Assembly (NCBI GenBank): GCA_003260075.1
Contig: QLIY01000605.1
Coordinates: 27,364-91,363 of the forward strand
Source of the DNA: Phallusia mammillata
Taxonomy: Eukaryota > Chordata > Ascidiacea > Phlebobranchia > Ascidiidae
Length of the DNA stretch: 64,000 nucleotides
Direction of reading: 5' to 3'
Shown here in pieces: positions 31,024 through 46,000 of the stretch. The translations under genes were made by a program, and so were the position numbers. How positions within the stretch are numbered: position 1 is the stretch's first letter; the number at the start of each line of letters is the position of its first letter. The notes below the pieces were generated by a model that did not search any database, was not told the DNA's origin, and saw only the letters and a program-made list of their open reading frames with translations.

Positions 31024-34000
31024 CTGAAAAAAAAAAAAAATCAGAGTTCTGGAGAAAGAGTTGTAACTTGTATTCACCAGTCAATGTATCGACGCAACGT
31101 ATCTAGTCAATTAACCTAGAACAGTACAACTTACTAGTGTTTATTAGTAAAAAAAAACTTTTGAGTGCCACGAAACCCTCAAGGTAATTTGTCAAAATTT
31201 TCTAAATCCTCCCCAAATTTTTTTGAGAAAACATAGTTGAATACAAGTAGGCTATACAAAATAGAAACAAAACCATGCACTTTTATTAAAACAACTCCCC
31301 TGTCTGTTCTCACTCTATTTTTTAAAAATCTAAATATCACTAATGATTTGGGTTAGCTTTACATAAACAAATTTAGTTCTGTCGAAAAAAATGAGGTTTG
31401 TCATTTGACGAAAGTTGGTGCAAAAAAGTTCCTTACATAAAAAAAGATACAAGGGTTTTCGAAATGCATCATTAGCCTTTGAATGGCGTGTCCCGTGCAG
31501 CATTATAATCTGAATTCTGAGTATACAGCTTACGTTAACGTTATTCATAAACGAGAGTCGAACTTTTTATTTCCTATAACACACGGAAACCGAAAAGTAA
31601 AAAAAAACTCTTTGCTAAGGATTCGGGATATGAAAAAGCAAGACATTTAGATAACATGAACTGTCCAAATATTAGGCAGCGGTATTTTGTAATCACCTGC
31701 TGTTGTTACTGGAGCCGAAAATGCGGTCAAACCAGATTTTCCCTCAGGAGCTCCGGTGTCAGCCCGAAAAGCAACTTCGTACGATCGACCGGATGCAAGA
31801 GGTCCATTGCAAACAGTTGTGACCAACGATGGGTCACAGGTTTGGTCGTGGCCTGAGACAAAAATATTTGAATCAACACACGCATGTATTAGGATACATT
31901 GTTTTTTATGTGCTAGGTTAGATAGTAGCGATGATAAATTTGGGAAACTGCAACAATTATTGTGCAACTCTCTAAATGCTTACCGTTTACAAATGTTTGA
32001 CCGTCATCAGATACTCTCCTCTTCTTTCTTCCCGATGGTGAACTGCAGGGAATCGTAGCAGCAAAATATTGGGGTGTTGGGTTCAGGATGGATGCTTCTG
32101 CCCAGTAGCTAATAGCTGCAACAAATACACGGTAAATAATATTTCCAACAGTAACCAACTTAAACTCAACACAAGGTGATAGAAGCAAATTATTTTAACA
32201 AATATTTTTTTACAGTTAGATATGTATACACTAAGAAACGATGTTTGCGAAGTTTTCTTGGCAAAATATTATGCAAAAAATACAAACAGTATCAAAAATT
32301 CAAGTTGCATATTGCTGAAGCAATTGAGATTAGATTGAAGTTTGAAAGCAAAATCAACATATCTGAAAAAACTAGAAGCTTACTAGTAGCCGAAGAGCCT
32401 GATTCTCTTATAATCACATCAACAGCCTGGATTGTTCCGCCATTAGGTGTGAAAAACGTAGCCACACTGTTGCATGGGTTCGCCATGACAAATGCCTGAG
32501 TAGCAGATGCACCAAGAAGGTTTTGAGTAACACTAACATTAGGTTGTGCTCCAGCGAAAATTGCAGCGGCTATATTCAACATAGAAATATTAATTGTCAA
32601 TCTGTACAAGGTTGAAACCTACAACTCACGTCTTGTCAGCTCTACCATGGGTGAAGCAGAGCCACTGCCAACAGAAGTAGACTGGGTGACAGTCACCGCG
32701 TAAACAGACCCTTGAGTGAGCCCAGCGAACGTGAGGTTAAACATTAGGGCCGTGCCGTCAGAATCCATCACGGTAAACGTCTGCGAGACATTCAATTATA
32801 TCATTGTTAGCGAATAACCAAAATCGATTAAACATTGTCTTAAAAACCTACACTGCAATTAATTAAAAATAGTATATTTCCCAACCAAATGATAAATTTC
32901 CCAACCATAATAGGCTAAATATTGTCCAGTTCACTGTAAATTTGAAACGTAGTTTTTAGTTAATTTCAACAAACAATTTTTAGAATTTACACTAAACATT
33001 TCTGCGGCGTTACAAAACCCGCTGGTGATGGTAAATAAGTAAAAGTGCAAATTAAAATAATGGCATTTGAGAATTTTCCTATTTTTTAATTTTTTTTATT
33101 AAAATGGCGGGGGTGACCCCAAAGAAACACCTTATAGTAGACATACGAGGTCCGTCCGGTATTGACTGCAGGAAATGATACAGAAATATTTTTAAACCGT
33201 GCGCGGTTAATATATGTATAAATAACAATACCCCCAAAATCTCTTGTTTGGCAATCCCTGCATTATACTGGGAAGAACGATAAACTTACGCTAGTTTGAT
33301 TCGCAAAATCGGTTGCAGTGATGGTGTAGTTGCTGGGACCGGGAACGGGTCTAGCTGTTATCCATGCCACATTTATAGCGGTGGAGTTGATTGGAGTAAG
33401 AGTAACATTTGTAACTGTTCCGGCCGCTGCGTGAAACGCAATATAAAAAGTTATAATTGCTCGACAGGGTACAAGTTAATCTGTATCCGCCTCAAGTTGT
33501 TAAGTAGAAAGGAGCTTCAACTTGCTCAAACGTCTTTGCCAATACCCCACCTTATCACACATAATTATTCAAATTCACACAGTTAAAACGTATAGATCTT
33601 AGTATACCAAGTAGAGAACATATCTCGTTGTGTCAGGCAGTGAAGCATACCACGACCATTTCTTGTCCAAATTTTAAACGACATGACATCTATTTAAAAA
33701 GCTAAACAAAAAATGTCAGCCAAATACAAATGCCTATCTTATAAACTGAAAATCGCTTAACAATCATCTCTAAGCAAAATAGTGTTAAAGAGTTAATGCA
33801 TTTTTATAGTAGACTAAGTAGTGGTGTAGAAAGAGCTGCCTATCTTGTCTGATGATAATTTACACGCTGAAAGCCACCGTTGCTAAAATAAATGGTGTGG
33901 ATACTTACCAACAATTTCGGTTGTTGCCGTCGTTGTGGCCTCAGGTCCAAATCCTGCAGTTGTGTTAGCCCTCACAGAAAATATAATAGATCTAAAGAGA

Positions 34001-37000
34001 AATAAAGTCAGTACAGCCACTCTATATCTTCATTCTACGACAGTAAGACTTTTTGATTTGGCATACAAATGGTCTTTACCTGAACCCAGGCAGAACTTCT
34101 GTTGTGAATGTTGTTTGAGAAGCTGGTAACGTTTGCGTTACGTCGTAACATTCGCTGTCGCCGAGAGCAGTACATTCGGAAACGTTTTGTCTGAAATAGT
34201 ATTTTTAGCAAAATGTTACCGTGGTTTATTGTCAGGATATTCTATTTTACCTTATACGGATCTCATAGTAAAGTATGTCGCCCCTTGGTGGAGTTGCAGG
34301 TGTAATCGTTAAGTTGAATGAATTGTCAGTGTTGATATTCGGACCGAGGGTTGGAGCATCAGGTACTAAAAGTTACAATTAGGTCAAATAAACTTAATGT
34401 CCTTAAAATTTAATTGCATACACGTCAGTTACAGTACACACGATTCGCTTTTGACAACTACCCGGATATAAGAATTCCTCGCCTTAAATTGTGACATAAC
34501 TGCAAACGCACAAACATTTAAATTGTGACATAACTGCAAACGCACAAACATTAGGTTTCAAAGGCAACATACGAATTTGTGACAAGATAACACAAATTCG
34601 AGAATGCCTGGTTTTGTTTCGTTTGTGAGAAATATTTTAGAGTGAGAAATAAAGGTACCGTCTCCTGGTGTTGAAAACATCACAATCGAACCAGTGTTGT
34701 TCCCTGCGATCGTGGCTGCTACGATTGTCACCATGTATGTTGTAAATGGCTGCAGTCCCGTGATTTCGTAGGTGGTTACGGAGGCGGCCACTGCAACTTC
34801 CATCTCAACGCCATTTACTGCCCAAGAAATGCTTCAAAAACAAAAACAGTTTGTAAAAACACATTGTTTTATAACACTTAGCAAATATACAGAGCTGCCT
34901 GAAACTCAAAATTTTAGTTATGTGTTGATATAACTTTTACTAGCTGTCTACCATGTATTTTAGTTTTCGTTCATAGCCAGATACAATTTCCTATGTTAGT
35001 TAGCCGACAATGAATCTGGTCGTTGATGCGCTAAACCGGGGCTTTATTTCTGTCTAGATTATGCAGGGGGCATTGGATTTGTATCAAAAAATACTGTATT
35101 TGTAGACGGAACAATGAAAATGGTTGAGAAGCGATGAGTCAAAGCCAAACTTATAACAATGTTTTTTGCAGAAGCGACTGGGAAGTACAGCAAAATTAAC
35201 AAAACGATTAAAAATTGGGAAGTGCTTCTTTGTTTCTAATACCGACCGACATAAAACGAAAAATGTAGAAAACATACAAGTATTCTGTTATGATGCCGTT
35301 GGGAGTTGACGGCGCTTCCCATTGCACAGTAGCACTTGTGGTTGTGACTGCCGAACTACTAGGATTTGTTACATCGCCAGGAATGTCTTGCGCGGTAGTG
35401 AAATTCCTTTCTTCGCTTGGTCCAGCACCGGCACCAGTGCTTACATTAACCTGCGAAGAAACAGTTACAAGCTTTAAGATGTTGACACTACAACCAAAAT
35501 TACAGAACGTGATGTAGTTTTCAAGGCTCGCCTAGAACATGGCACTTTGGACAATGACAAAATACAAAAAGCTGTACAAATACAATATAAGTATTGAAGT
35601 TCATATAAATGTAAAAATTTTAACTTTTCGCCCCTATCTCAAGGCTGTACTTACCCTAACTGTGTAAGTTGTAAAAGTACTCAGGCCAGTTATTTCGGTG
35701 GCACTTGAACTTGCAGTAAATAAACCTGATTCTGTGGCAATACGATATTCCAACGTGAATGTAAAGACTCCAGTCACAACAGAAGGTGCATCGTAGCTTA
35801 CAATGACCCCAGTTGCACTCGGGTTGAAAACAATATTGCTTACGCCAGTGCGGGGAACTGTAAAAAGGGAAAAATACTCGTATTGTGTTTCACTAAAAAC
35901 AGAAAAAAATGCCCACAATCTTTACACTTTAATCGTGTTTTATCGTAAAAGACACGCGTCCAATTAAAACATATTATAAGAAACATATATATTTATGAAA
36001 CGTTAATTGGTTCGGTTTGCATTGAAAAGTTTTAAACAGTCATCGTAACCATAATGTTGGTCCCCATCAACACACGAAATCTTAGCGCATGTCGATATTA
36101 GTTTCAGACCGAACACTAATTTATTTTTCAGTAATATATGTTTGACTCAAATATTTGCAATGTGTGTCAATTGTTGTTGTAAGATTTTTCACTTTTGTGT
36201 AGAAACACTAAGAACAACTTCACCAAGTGGTCGTAAGTTGAACGGCTTCTGTTAATTCGGAGATCTAAGGCTATAAGGATTTTTACAGCAAATAAACTGG
36301 TCTATTGAAAGCAGCAAAACGATTCGGCAAAACGCATTACATTTGTGGAATTTAATGTATATTAGTATAATGTTTAGACGACTCATTACATGATCTACAT
36401 ACCTCCTTCACTGGTTCGCTGATTGGCGACAGTTCCCGCGTTTTCCCCAACAGCTGTCCGGGCAAATACAGTAACAGTGTATTCTGTGTAGGTTTCTAAC
36501 CCTTCAATGGTGTACGACAGGGTGCTTCCTGTTAAGTTATCAGACGTACCACCACCTGTACCTGTCACTGGTGTCCAGGAAACTCTGTACAATTATAAGT
36601 TGCTTTTGTCCCAATCGGTTAATAGTTTTAACTTTCAGAGTGGACAAACTTCTGGCGGCACAACACAAAAATCACAAAAAATGACTATTTGAACTTATTG
36701 CAGAACACAGTTTAAAAATGGCAAAAACATTAAAACAACCACCAAGTGACGTAACCGACATTTATTGCCCACCTGTAAGCAGTGATTATTCCATTAGGAG
36801 GAACTGGTTCAACCCAATTTACTGTGATTGAGTTAATGGTGGGTGAAAACGTTGTGTTTGTCACAAGCCCAGCTATGTCTTCGTCCGTTGTTGCAGTAGC
36901 CGAAGTTAGGGGACCATTTCCAGCAGTAGTTGACACAGTAACCTAGAAACAATAAGCAGTGCATATTGTTGTCTTCGGGTGGTAGGCAACGGAGAATACA

Positions 37001-40000
37001 AGCTTACCTCAAACGTGTAATCAACCCCAGGTGTTAATCCAGCGATAGTTTGCATGAGATTATTGCTGTTGACAGTTTGCGATGATATGCTGCCCACAAC
37101 AAAGTATCGAACCTCGTACGAAAAGACCCCAGTGACAGGGGTTGGTGCGGTGTAGCTGATGACGGCATGGGTGGTGTTGACCGTTACTGTTACTCCTGAT
37201 ACACCGGTGGTGGGAGCTGCGAAAAATGAAAAGCAAAAAAGTTAAGGTAAAATAGTATTATCGAAGACAGAAAAAAAACGTATCTAACTATCCTAAAATG
37301 CTCAACACTTTTGCCTACCACCCACCTGTTTCAGGCGTGGTTTGAGTTACAGGGGCGCTAGCAGGCCCTGTTCCTCCTCCTGTAGTAGCTGTGACGGTTA
37401 CTTGGTACATTCTGAAAGCTTGAAGTCCTGTGAGCTGGGTTGTTAATCCAGCTGTAACATTCATGCTGCCTGATGCCATACTTTCCCCAAAAGTAGCGTG
37501 ATTCTGGAATTGTGAGGAGATTTTGAGTCTGTTTCTAGTTTTTACTCAAAGAAGAAAAAAAATCGAAAGATTTTAAACGAGCTTAGTGAACTATCACAAA
37601 AAGTTGCAACGCTAAAATAATTTACTTTCAAAGCTATTTTTGTTTGCTGTTTGATCAAAAGCAGTTTATAATTTTGTGTATTTGACATCTACATGCTCCG
37701 AAAAAAACTAAACTTCGAAATCTGTAAAAAAGGTATATAAAACCCAAAGACAGTGCACACTGTTTGGACTTATGAGGTCTTTTCACTGCAGCTAGTAACG
37801 AGAGATCGAGGGTATTGGCTAGTGAAGCCTTCCAACGGACTCCAGTTTGTTGGGAGTAACAGGGTAAAAACCCAAGCATTAGCTAGTTCGTGCAATGCCA
37901 CACCTGGACAGCTTATCATTTATTAGCTCGATGCTTTTACATTATATATAAAACCCGTTTAAGCCGTTTAAACGTACAAACTGTTTTAATATTTGCCTTT
38001 GCAACTTTTAAAACTTCATATCGCTTGTAAGTATTCAACATGCAATCAATACATAAAAAATAGAACCAAAATATTGTGAAAGAGAATGCGCTTAAATATT
38101 ATCACACAATACAGCTACTTACTGTTGTCTGATAGTTAACCGTATACTGTGTCAAAACTCCGTTGAGCGTCGCTGGTGCAGACCACGTGACATCAAGAGC
38201 TGGGCCTGTTGCTGGCGTCACAGCTGTTATAGTTGGAGCAGTTGGCGCTAAAAACAAACATCTTGCGTTTTCACTATGTCTATATTAGAAGTTTGCTTAT
38301 TTTTTTAAAAAAAACAGACATATTGTTTACCGGATTGCATATTTATTGCTATTTTTGTACGGCCTCTGCACATGCTCCGTAAAATCTGTGTTTATGCTAT
38401 TAAACCTTTACTTTTGCTAACGTTTTGCCTATCACACCGATGGACTAGTTCAAAGCAACAAAACTCCTATTTTAACGAGATTTCAGCGCGACCAATACCT
38501 GCTTCCTGTGTTTGACCCTCGCAAGTTGACGTGGTTGCCTGAGAGGCTGGACTAACTGCAACCACTTCAACAGTGACAGTGACATTTTCAAATGGACTGA
38601 ATCCCGAAAACGAAGCTTGACTTGTGCCAATAGGGAAATTCTCTGTCACTCTGCCAGTGGTGGTCGATGTGTATGTAACTGTGTACATCTACCAAAACGA
38701 AATACAAAGTTGACAAGCGAACAAACAAGCGGTCTATACAAGACTACCAAACAAGTTATTCTTACAGAAATCAAACTGGAGTCATTGGCCCGGTTGTTTG
38801 TCCACATCACAGTGATGCTATCGCTTGCTGAGCTCGAACAAGTGGCATCGATTGTGACAAGCGCTAAATACATTAAAAAAAACAAAGTTTGTAAATATCC
38901 GATTAATGGTAGTTAATAAATAACGCTATTTATGCCACTTACGTATATTACACAATTTTCCACTCCACAAAGACGGACAAGTGCATGTGAAATCAAATAC
39001 TGCGTCTGTACATGTTCCACTCATAAGACATGGGCTGCTCGAGCAAGAGTCGATATCTACGTAAATATATAACGTGTAATTGTTTTTAGGAAAAAAGTTC
39101 CGTAAAGAGTCCTTTAATATTTATGTCGTTTAGAATGACTTCCCATGTGTTTATGTAAATCTTGGTGGTGTTTAATGCAATCAATACATTTGGGGAATAT
39201 ATATGGAGAAGCTCACCGATTCGAAAACGTTTGAGCTACATTTGTGCAAAACAAAAACACATGCAGAACAGCGTGACGTTAGTCCAACAAACCGTTTTCA
39301 ACATTTAAAGTTCAAATATGAGTAAAATATATACATAAGCTATTGCTGCCAGGCATAGTATCAAGTTTAAAGAGCTCTTCTGGCAAATGTGATTTTATTC
39401 CCCTTTTTTCCTTTGTTTATCGTGCACTGTACTAGTCGCATTCAGTGTTATTTACCCTGATGAAGACGACCTGTATAGGACGTCGAAACGTCGGAATAAA
39501 ATCACATTTGCCAGAAGAGCTCTTTAAACTTGATGAGTAAAATATATACCTTGTTCGTAAATCATTAAAAAGCCTCTATTTTCCGTGAAAATGTCACTTT
39601 CAAAACGAGCCCAGACCATTCCTCCAGTTTCTGCGCTCGTGCGGACGATTGGAGCAGTTGTGTTTCCCAGCGGTCCAGTCAACTGTAGTCGTCTGCATTA
39701 TTTATTATCAATGTCATTTAATAGAAAACCGTACGACATGTCGATACGCAAGAAGATATTTTCTGACTATTTGTTAACACATATTGTGAAACTTGACAAG
39801 CGTTACATCGTAAATTACACAAAAACATACATGTCAGTTGTTGCAATAGGGCTTGGCAAAGCTCCATAGCCAATGTCCAAATAGTCTTGATTGAATTGAG
39901 TATCGAAAATATCAAAGACAAAGCGAATATCTAAGCACACAAAACAAAGATTGTAAAAGTTCCTAAATAAACAAATTTCATTCTTGACGTTTCGCTTAAA

Positions 40001-43000
40001 TGGGACCTTCTCTCAAACAAACCTAGCCGAAGCATATACAAAATAGTTCTACATACCTCTATCAGGGTTTTCTAAAAGCCAAAAAGCGCGAGTAAAACCC
40101 GGGTACGGCCTTGGAAAGTTTTCAGAAAGCAAAGCGCCAGAAGTATGTGGGCAAATCGGTACTCCAGTTTCTGTACTTGAACTGTTGCAAACATAACCTT
40201 TATAAAAACGTTGGTATTAGCAAAGCCTTAAACGACGTTGTTTTAAAACTTCCGAAATACCAGTAAACTGTATCACAGGTGTACTCCAGTTTCCAAAACC
40301 GGCGGATGTTTCTGCGCGGATACGGATACTGTATTCACGATAAGGAATTAGATCAGTGAGAACAAACATAGTGGTAGCGAAGTTTTGTGTGCTGATTGTG
40401 TACATCTGCAAGGCAATGGTTTAATTGTTACTCAGGGTTACTTATTTGGTTCCATGTTTTGTAATATAAGGAATCATCAACAATGATCAAGCTTGCAATG
40501 AGAACGTTTCGTGGGGCAAAGCGTGCTAATTACAAAGTTAAGTGAGAGTGCAAAATAAAATGATTTTTCGATGTGCAGTTAATGTTTGGACAGTATCGTC
40601 AATTTTGCTCAACGCAAAGACTGCGTTGTTTTTGGACCCTATTGGTATCAAATTCTATAGGTCAACCGTGAATTATAAAAGCTTGTTTGCATTTCTTTAG
40701 CATTCTTCTGTTTGCCTTTTACGGATAAGAATTGCCATTTTTTACCGCTACAGCTACTTGAACTACTTTAATTGAAAACAAGTTAAATCTTACCGTTTCT
40801 GAGTCACATTCACGTTGGTCAATAGTTCCGAATGCCGCACAACTATCTGCCGATCGCATTGTTCCGACCTGGTACCCGGTAGTGATTCCACGACCAGTTT
40901 CATCAGGTGCTGTCCATGTAAGTGTGGTTTGGACTGCTTCGCCCGCTGCTGTAAGATCAGTTGGGACGAGTGGCACTGCAGAAACAAATTAACAGGAACC
41001 TTTTTGTAGGGTACCCGAAGGTATAAAGCAGTAGTCACCAAAATACGGCCCGCGGGCCGGATCCGGCCTGTGTGAGTATTTGATCTTGGTCTATATCTAA
41101 TTCTATTATACATCTTATGAAAATCTATACCTTGAGTTAATCTTCGAAAGATCAGTTAAAGTAACAGTATTTCTGCAACAATTTGTATGTTTAAGTTCAC
41201 CTAATTTCACAGGACACATGATATAATCCAAAGGCTGTTTGTTACATCACACAAAAAAACTAAAAGTGTCAATGCCTTCGTTATTGTGCGCGAACAGACG
41301 CCATTATATTGTTAATTGTAATGAAATAAATGAGTTTTTCCAAGTAGAGAAGATTGTTTATCTTTTTCACGCACTTTTGTTATTTGACAGTAGCTCTGAC
41401 TCTAAATAAGACTGTACTCTTGTTGGTCCCGCAAAAATCCTTCGCGGACCACAGTTTTGGGCGCTGGGTTAGGTCTTGAACCCTATGTATCCCTTGCATG
41501 TCATTTTAAATTTTATCTGGCCCGTCGTGAATTGGGGACCTCTGATATAAAGCATTTCTCGAAATGTGGCCCATTACTTAACTTTATGTTTTTATAATAT
41601 AACTTTAAGGGTTTATTTTTTGCCGTATTTTGTACGTACCATAATCATTCACAAAATTTTGGACCTGTTCTTTTTGCATTCAATCTGCTATGACCGATGC
41701 AAAATTTAAAACTTTTTATTTGTGACATGTTACAAGCTATAAAATTTTGGAAGCAAAAAAAGGTTTTGCTGTTTTATTTACCATCTAAAGTCTATTCCTG
41801 TAAAGGTTCTTGAGTGCATCGCATTATACTTTTTTTGAGAGGTGAACGTCTCACAATAAATTCGTTTTTGAAATATCTTCTTGCAATCAGTTTTATTAAT
41901 GGTTGACTGACAAACGGTTGGTATTTTTGTTGTTGGTTCCTTTAGCTCAGATTTAAAGGCAGGCCAAACTTATATGTACTAAACAACTAAAGTTAATAAT
42001 GTTGCTTTTTTGGAGCAAAGCATTGCAAAAAGAGTCTGATTTGTTTCTAGGCATTTAGAAAGGGAAAATATGTTAAATTTCTTGAACAGGATAAGTATTT
42101 CTTAAAGCCGAAATGGTAATTAAAAAAATAACTATCATGGTAGTTAAGTATAACTATGATTCACTTCATAATTCCATTACACTAAGACAGTGGCTAAATT
42201 ACGATACTTTAATAAGTTTTTAACTTTAACCATCTCTAATGCTTATAAATATGCCCACTGATGTGTCAACTTGCCGCGAGGACATGTTAAACTAAATAAG
42301 AAAAATCCTCTTGTGTCAATGAGTTTGTTGGTAAACGTTATATTCAACCATGCTATGGTGACCCACAACAAGGTACTACGACCTAGGGTTTTGTTATTAG
42401 AGTCAAAGTTGGTGAGTTATAGTATCGAAAAAGTAATATCAACAAATTAACTTACGACTATCGGCAGTCGTGATTTCTATAGAAAAAGCGGAAAAGCTGA
42501 CAGTTGCAGTCGAAATCTCTGTTCCATTTTCGCCTGGATCTAACTCGATTGTGTAATTAGTAAATGAAGTAACATCAAAAGTGATCACCTGTAAAACAAA
42601 TAAAAACCAGTTACGTAAACAATAATACAACAGAGATCAACATACTTACATTAAAATTGGTTTCATTGACAAAAGGTGTGGTGATCATGGTACTCATCCC
42701 TTCGCTGTCAGTGTATGTTAAAACGTAGTTTTGAATGTAGTCCAGAGTATTCCACTCTGGGGTAACTTGGAAAGTGACAGTGACAGAAGTTATGCCGCTG
42801 GTCATGTTGAACTCAGACAAAGCTTCCAGATTGGAAATAACGATGTCAGCTACGTAAAAACATAACAAAAAGTAAGCTTATAGTTTATGTTTATGATTTT
42901 AATGTAAAAAAAGTTCTACCTACAGAATCTTGATGCTTACGTAGACATTTGGTAAAAATATGTTGGAAAAATGTTAATGGAATACTTCCTGGTTGTTTTT

Positions 43001-46000
43001 AATAATTTTCTTTCACAGCACAACCAGAAACAACCCCCAACTCAAAGTAATTACTAATCTGCAGTAAATCAATCATATAAAATGCAACTTACGTCTGCAA
43101 GTCATTCCGTCTCCACTAAAAACAGAGTTGCAAGTGCAATCAAAAGAACCGGCGGTGTTAGTACAGGTAGCGTTTGGGTCACAACGATTTGGATCCATGC
43201 ATTCGTTCACATCTGTGGTAAAAATAACTTTTTAGATGTACTAAAAATTTGTTTGCTATGGTTTATTATCGACCAAATTTATAGTCGGAATGTGGCTGAC
43301 AAATTTGTAGGCGAGTCCGAAATAGGGACCCGAAACCGATTTTTGCAAACCAATGACCGAAATTGACCCGAAGGTGAGTAAAATTGGCAAACAAGTCAGT
43401 CCGAGGGTAAAGTTAGGGGCAAATCAAACCCGTTTTATTTTAACTTCAGCCTGAACCCAACCCGCATAAACCCGACTCGACTTATAACTGCTGTACAATA
43501 TTTTGTATCCAAGGCCTTTCGCGTATTAACCTGAAAACATGGTAATGATAACTAATGTAAATAAAATCAGCATATGTCAAACTTATTTGAACATGATCAG
43601 TGATGTTCGTCGTATTAAGTTAATTGATAATTTAAGACCGATACAAACACCAACACAGCTTTACCTATTTCGCAGTCACGCCCTGTCCAGTTAGCGTCAC
43701 ATGTGCAAGTATAACCAACGAATTCATTTGCACACATTCCTCCATTCATACAAGGAGCGGTTGCCGTACAAATATCTATGCCTGTAAAAAGTTGAGAATA
43801 TTAAAAAAAATTAAACACTTGTTTAAATCATTTAAACAAGGCAGAGAGATTTCTTAACCTTCACTATTGGACAGGTTAATCAAAAAAGATATGATCGACA
43901 ATAATGAAATTTAGAATAAATTAATGGGAGCATTATGCAATGTCTTACAAAGTTATCTTTCTCAAACAGAAAATACACATTGCGTAGAATAGATTTCACA
44001 TGTTTTGTAACCCTTTTTTAGAAATGGTTTGTCTGTGCAAAAGTTTAACTTTGTAAAAATTTGCGGCCAGCATTTAACAGTTACATTAAATAAGTCAATG
44101 TTTTTTTTATTCTTGACATTTATAGGAAAAACAAGCAATCGTATAAACAGCGTAGGCTATATGCACTTCACTTGCCTGTTTCATAACTGATTTGGAATCC
44201 AGTGAACGTGGTGCTTCGGTCGCTGTGAAAATGAACATAGACTTGATCGCGGTTAATGGTGAATGATTGTGAAGTCACATTGTAACCAAGGGGATTAGTC
44301 TCACTTGCCGTTGTATTTCCGCTTAAGATGGCATCGGTAGACCCAGTAAACTGTTAACCACAAAAGATGGTTATTACATAATTTTTTAACGAGTACCACT
44401 TAAATAATAAGAGCAATATAATTGTCGATTAGGTTACGTACGAAAAGTGGGACGGGTTGAAGAACACGATAGTCCGAGTTGTTGTTGAAAATGATGTAAT
44501 CTTCTTGAGGTTGGACGTCAATAGCCACAATGGTAAAGATAATTCCTACAGCTGAAAAACACTCATCGCTTCAGACCAAAAAAATACTACTTTACGTTAA
44601 TCACATTTTTAAGCAATTTTAAGCCTTGGTAGTTGATAGGTCCGTTTTTGTTTCTAAAAATTCTTCTATTTTTTCACATGTGACAAAATTTAAATTTAAA
44701 TAACCAATTTCGTTCGACAAAACAAAAACCAAATAGTTTGTAGATATAACAAAAGGTCTAGTTGCTGCCGAACACGGCTTTAAATTTAGTTTTAAATTAT
44801 TTTTCTTTAATTTAGACTCAACGCGATACGACACTTTTAGCGCCATAAGACTGTAGGCATTGGACAATCAAATATTCTTTTTTACCACTTTCAGCCGAAA
44901 GGTCAATAAACCATGTCACGTCCTGGTTTGTCTCGTAAAGCATGCTTCCGTCGAAGAAGGTTGGCCATTCAATCAAGCCTGTTATATTGCAAACTGTGTC
45001 CTCCGTCAAGTTCCCAGCACAAAAGTAACCTAAGGGTAAGCAGGAAAGTAAAAAGTTAGGATCGTTTGTGTCGTTACGGCAGTCCAATCATGAAAAGTTG
45101 AATCAAGAAAATCGATTGTAAATAAGCTAAAGCATTTACTGCCAATCAACACCTATCCGCTTAGTTCAACCTGCAAATATAACATATACACAACCATTCG
45201 ACGTCACACTATATATGCTTAACTCAAATCATCTGTGTGGCATTTAATAGACTAGGTAGGCTTTGATTTAAAAAAAAACAAGCAGTTAAAACAGTCAAGC
45301 ATGGATTTATAGTTGCATATAAATCAAGCAAGCAGAGGTATTGAAACTGGTTATCTATTCAACATAATACTTACCCATGCAATTGCCAGGCGTTCCTCGG
45401 TACTCAGGCTCATTACAAGGACATTCAAAACTTCCCATTAAGTTTCTGCAAGACTCTGCGGGCATCATACAATCATCGGAAGTTTCCGCACATTCATTGA
45501 TGTCTGAATAAACACCCAAGTGTTGGTTAGTGGCTTTTTGAGGAGTTTTTAAACGATATGTTTAGTTTGGGTTGGTGTTTAAACATCCATGTATTTTAAA
45601 TGCAAAAAAATCAGGCCTATATAAGAAACCAGTTGCTACTTGCATAGACATTTATTGGGAATACTTTTAGGGAAAACTTAAATCTCTTACCTCCGCATAT
45701 TGTGATCACGACTCTATTTTAATGAATATGATATAGTATTGCTTTTAATTGCACTTTTCACTTTACCAAGATGATGATCTGTGTTTGTAACTTCATAACA
45801 AAAAAGTTTGGCATAACGAACGTGAAAAAGCTAACCTACCCACACAGGTAACTCCATCGCCTGACCAACCATTTCGACACGTGCAGATAAAGCTTGGAAT
45901 AGCATTTGTGCAATTGGCGTTTGGATCACAGTTGTTATCCACCGTGTTCGCACATTCGTTCACGTCTGTCGCAATTGAAAAAATAAGAAAAACAAAACAA

